This document shows, one piece after another, positions 50,278 to 50,403 of a stretch of 50,403 bases of DNA. Source of the DNA: Candidatus Anaplasma sp. TIGMIC. Its GTDB lineage: Bacteria; Pseudomonadota; Alphaproteobacteria; Rickettsiales; Anaplasmataceae. Made by a program: the position numbers and the translations under genes. The notes under the pieces were generated by a model. The model was not told the origin of the DNA and made no database searches. It saw only the letters and a list, made by a program, of their open reading frames with translations. The stretch lies in assembly GCF_028204095.1 (NCBI RefSeq), contig NZ_JAQLOH010000004.1:1-50403 (forward strand), in the 5' to 3' direction. Numbering within the stretch: the stretch's first letter is position 1; the number at the start of each line of letters is the position of its first letter.

Positions 50278-50403
50278 CTACAGACCTTGGTTCAAAGCTC
50301 TATGGTCTTTACCTTCAACAGTCTTAGCAAGATGCCCCGCCACAATAGCCTTGTTATCCAGGTTCATATCAGTCATCTCACCAGCAACTTGCGAGGATGC
50401 ATC
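50278..50403 (-). CDS. 3' end of an MSP2/P44-like surface protein gene (partial)
   Basis: An open minus-strand frame enters from the right edge and ends at a TAG (50278-50280), giving the last 41 residues. The segment NKAIVAGHLAKTVEG resembles, from memory, the block following the hypervariable region in Anaplasma MSP2/P44 outer membrane proteins (roughly KTIVAGLLAKTIEGGEV). In those proteins the beta-barrel end then continues for more than 100 residues. Here the frame diverges straight after VEG and stops ten residues later, so this may be a truncated copy or silent cassette. The family call is tentative. Confidence 0.4.
   Translation of the reverse strand, partial: DASSQVAGEMTDMNLDNKAIVAGHLAKTVEGKDHRALNQGL

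Overview
The window looks like a piece of chromosome from an obligate intracellular member of the Anaplasmataceae, most likely an Anaplasma species. The evidence is the gene set and gene order: an NtrY-type sensor kinase away from NtrX, scattered cytochrome c maturation genes, ThyX directly behind SdhB, a TAXI-type TRAP permease fusion, rpsF-rpsR-rplI-glyA, and bolA-grxD-ligA. Other signs are long gene-free spacers, many GTG and TTG starts, and a fragment at the right edge that resembles the conserved part of the MSP2/P44 surface proteins. Base composition, hand-counted on a few lines, is in the mid-40s % GC. That lies between what is known for A. phagocytophilum (low 40s) and A. marginale (near 50), so I do not name a species. 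I saw no rRNA, tRNA, insertion sequence, prophage or CRISPR array.

Layout. 0.2-7.3 kb: mfd (minus) diverges from rnhA and a 1000-residue AsmA/YhdP-like protein. 7.5-10.0 kb: pyrH-frr-cdsA, with uppS missing from its usual place. 10.3-14.3 kb: one very large minus-strand gene (1333 codons) of unknown family, with a structured N-terminal half and a Ser/Thr/Gln-rich second half; it is the most novel-looking gene here and a candidate secreted effector. 15.2-21.4 kb: purC and hisS (divergent), a DsbA-like oxidoreductase, ctaA and ccmA (convergent, overlapping), and dcd. 22.6-26.2 kb: cspA, ntrY, rnd. 26.9-30.2 kb (minus): ccmG-like, bolA, grxD, ligA. 32.1-40.1 kb (plus): TRAP permease, cvpA, rpsF-rpsR-rplI, glyA, cyaY, MsbA-like ABC exporter. 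40.4-45.4 kb: sdhA-sdhB-thyX and a Bcr/CflA-type MFS carrier. 46.9-49.2 kb (minus): ccmC-ruvA-ruvB with 4-nt overlaps. 49.5-50.4 kb: gmk, then the end of a minus-strand gene cut by the window edge.

How the genes fit together. Most are housekeeping: DNA repair and recombination (mfd, ligA, ruvAB), nucleotides (pyrH, dcd, thyX, gmk, purC), translation (frr, hisS, S6, S18, L9), and aerobic respiration with heme and iron handling (sdhAB, ctaA, ccmA, ccmC, ccmG, cyaY, grxD, bolA). Envelope functions (AsmA-like, MsbA-like, cdsA, CvpA, DsbA) are of interest because Anaplasma lacks lipopolysaccharide. Gene-free stretches of 0.3-1.9 kb are common and are described individually. I found no clearly new multi-gene system. 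The best leads are the 1333-residue protein with the inverted repeats in front of it, a possible structured RNA near 46.8 kb, and the surface-antigen-like fragment at the right end.
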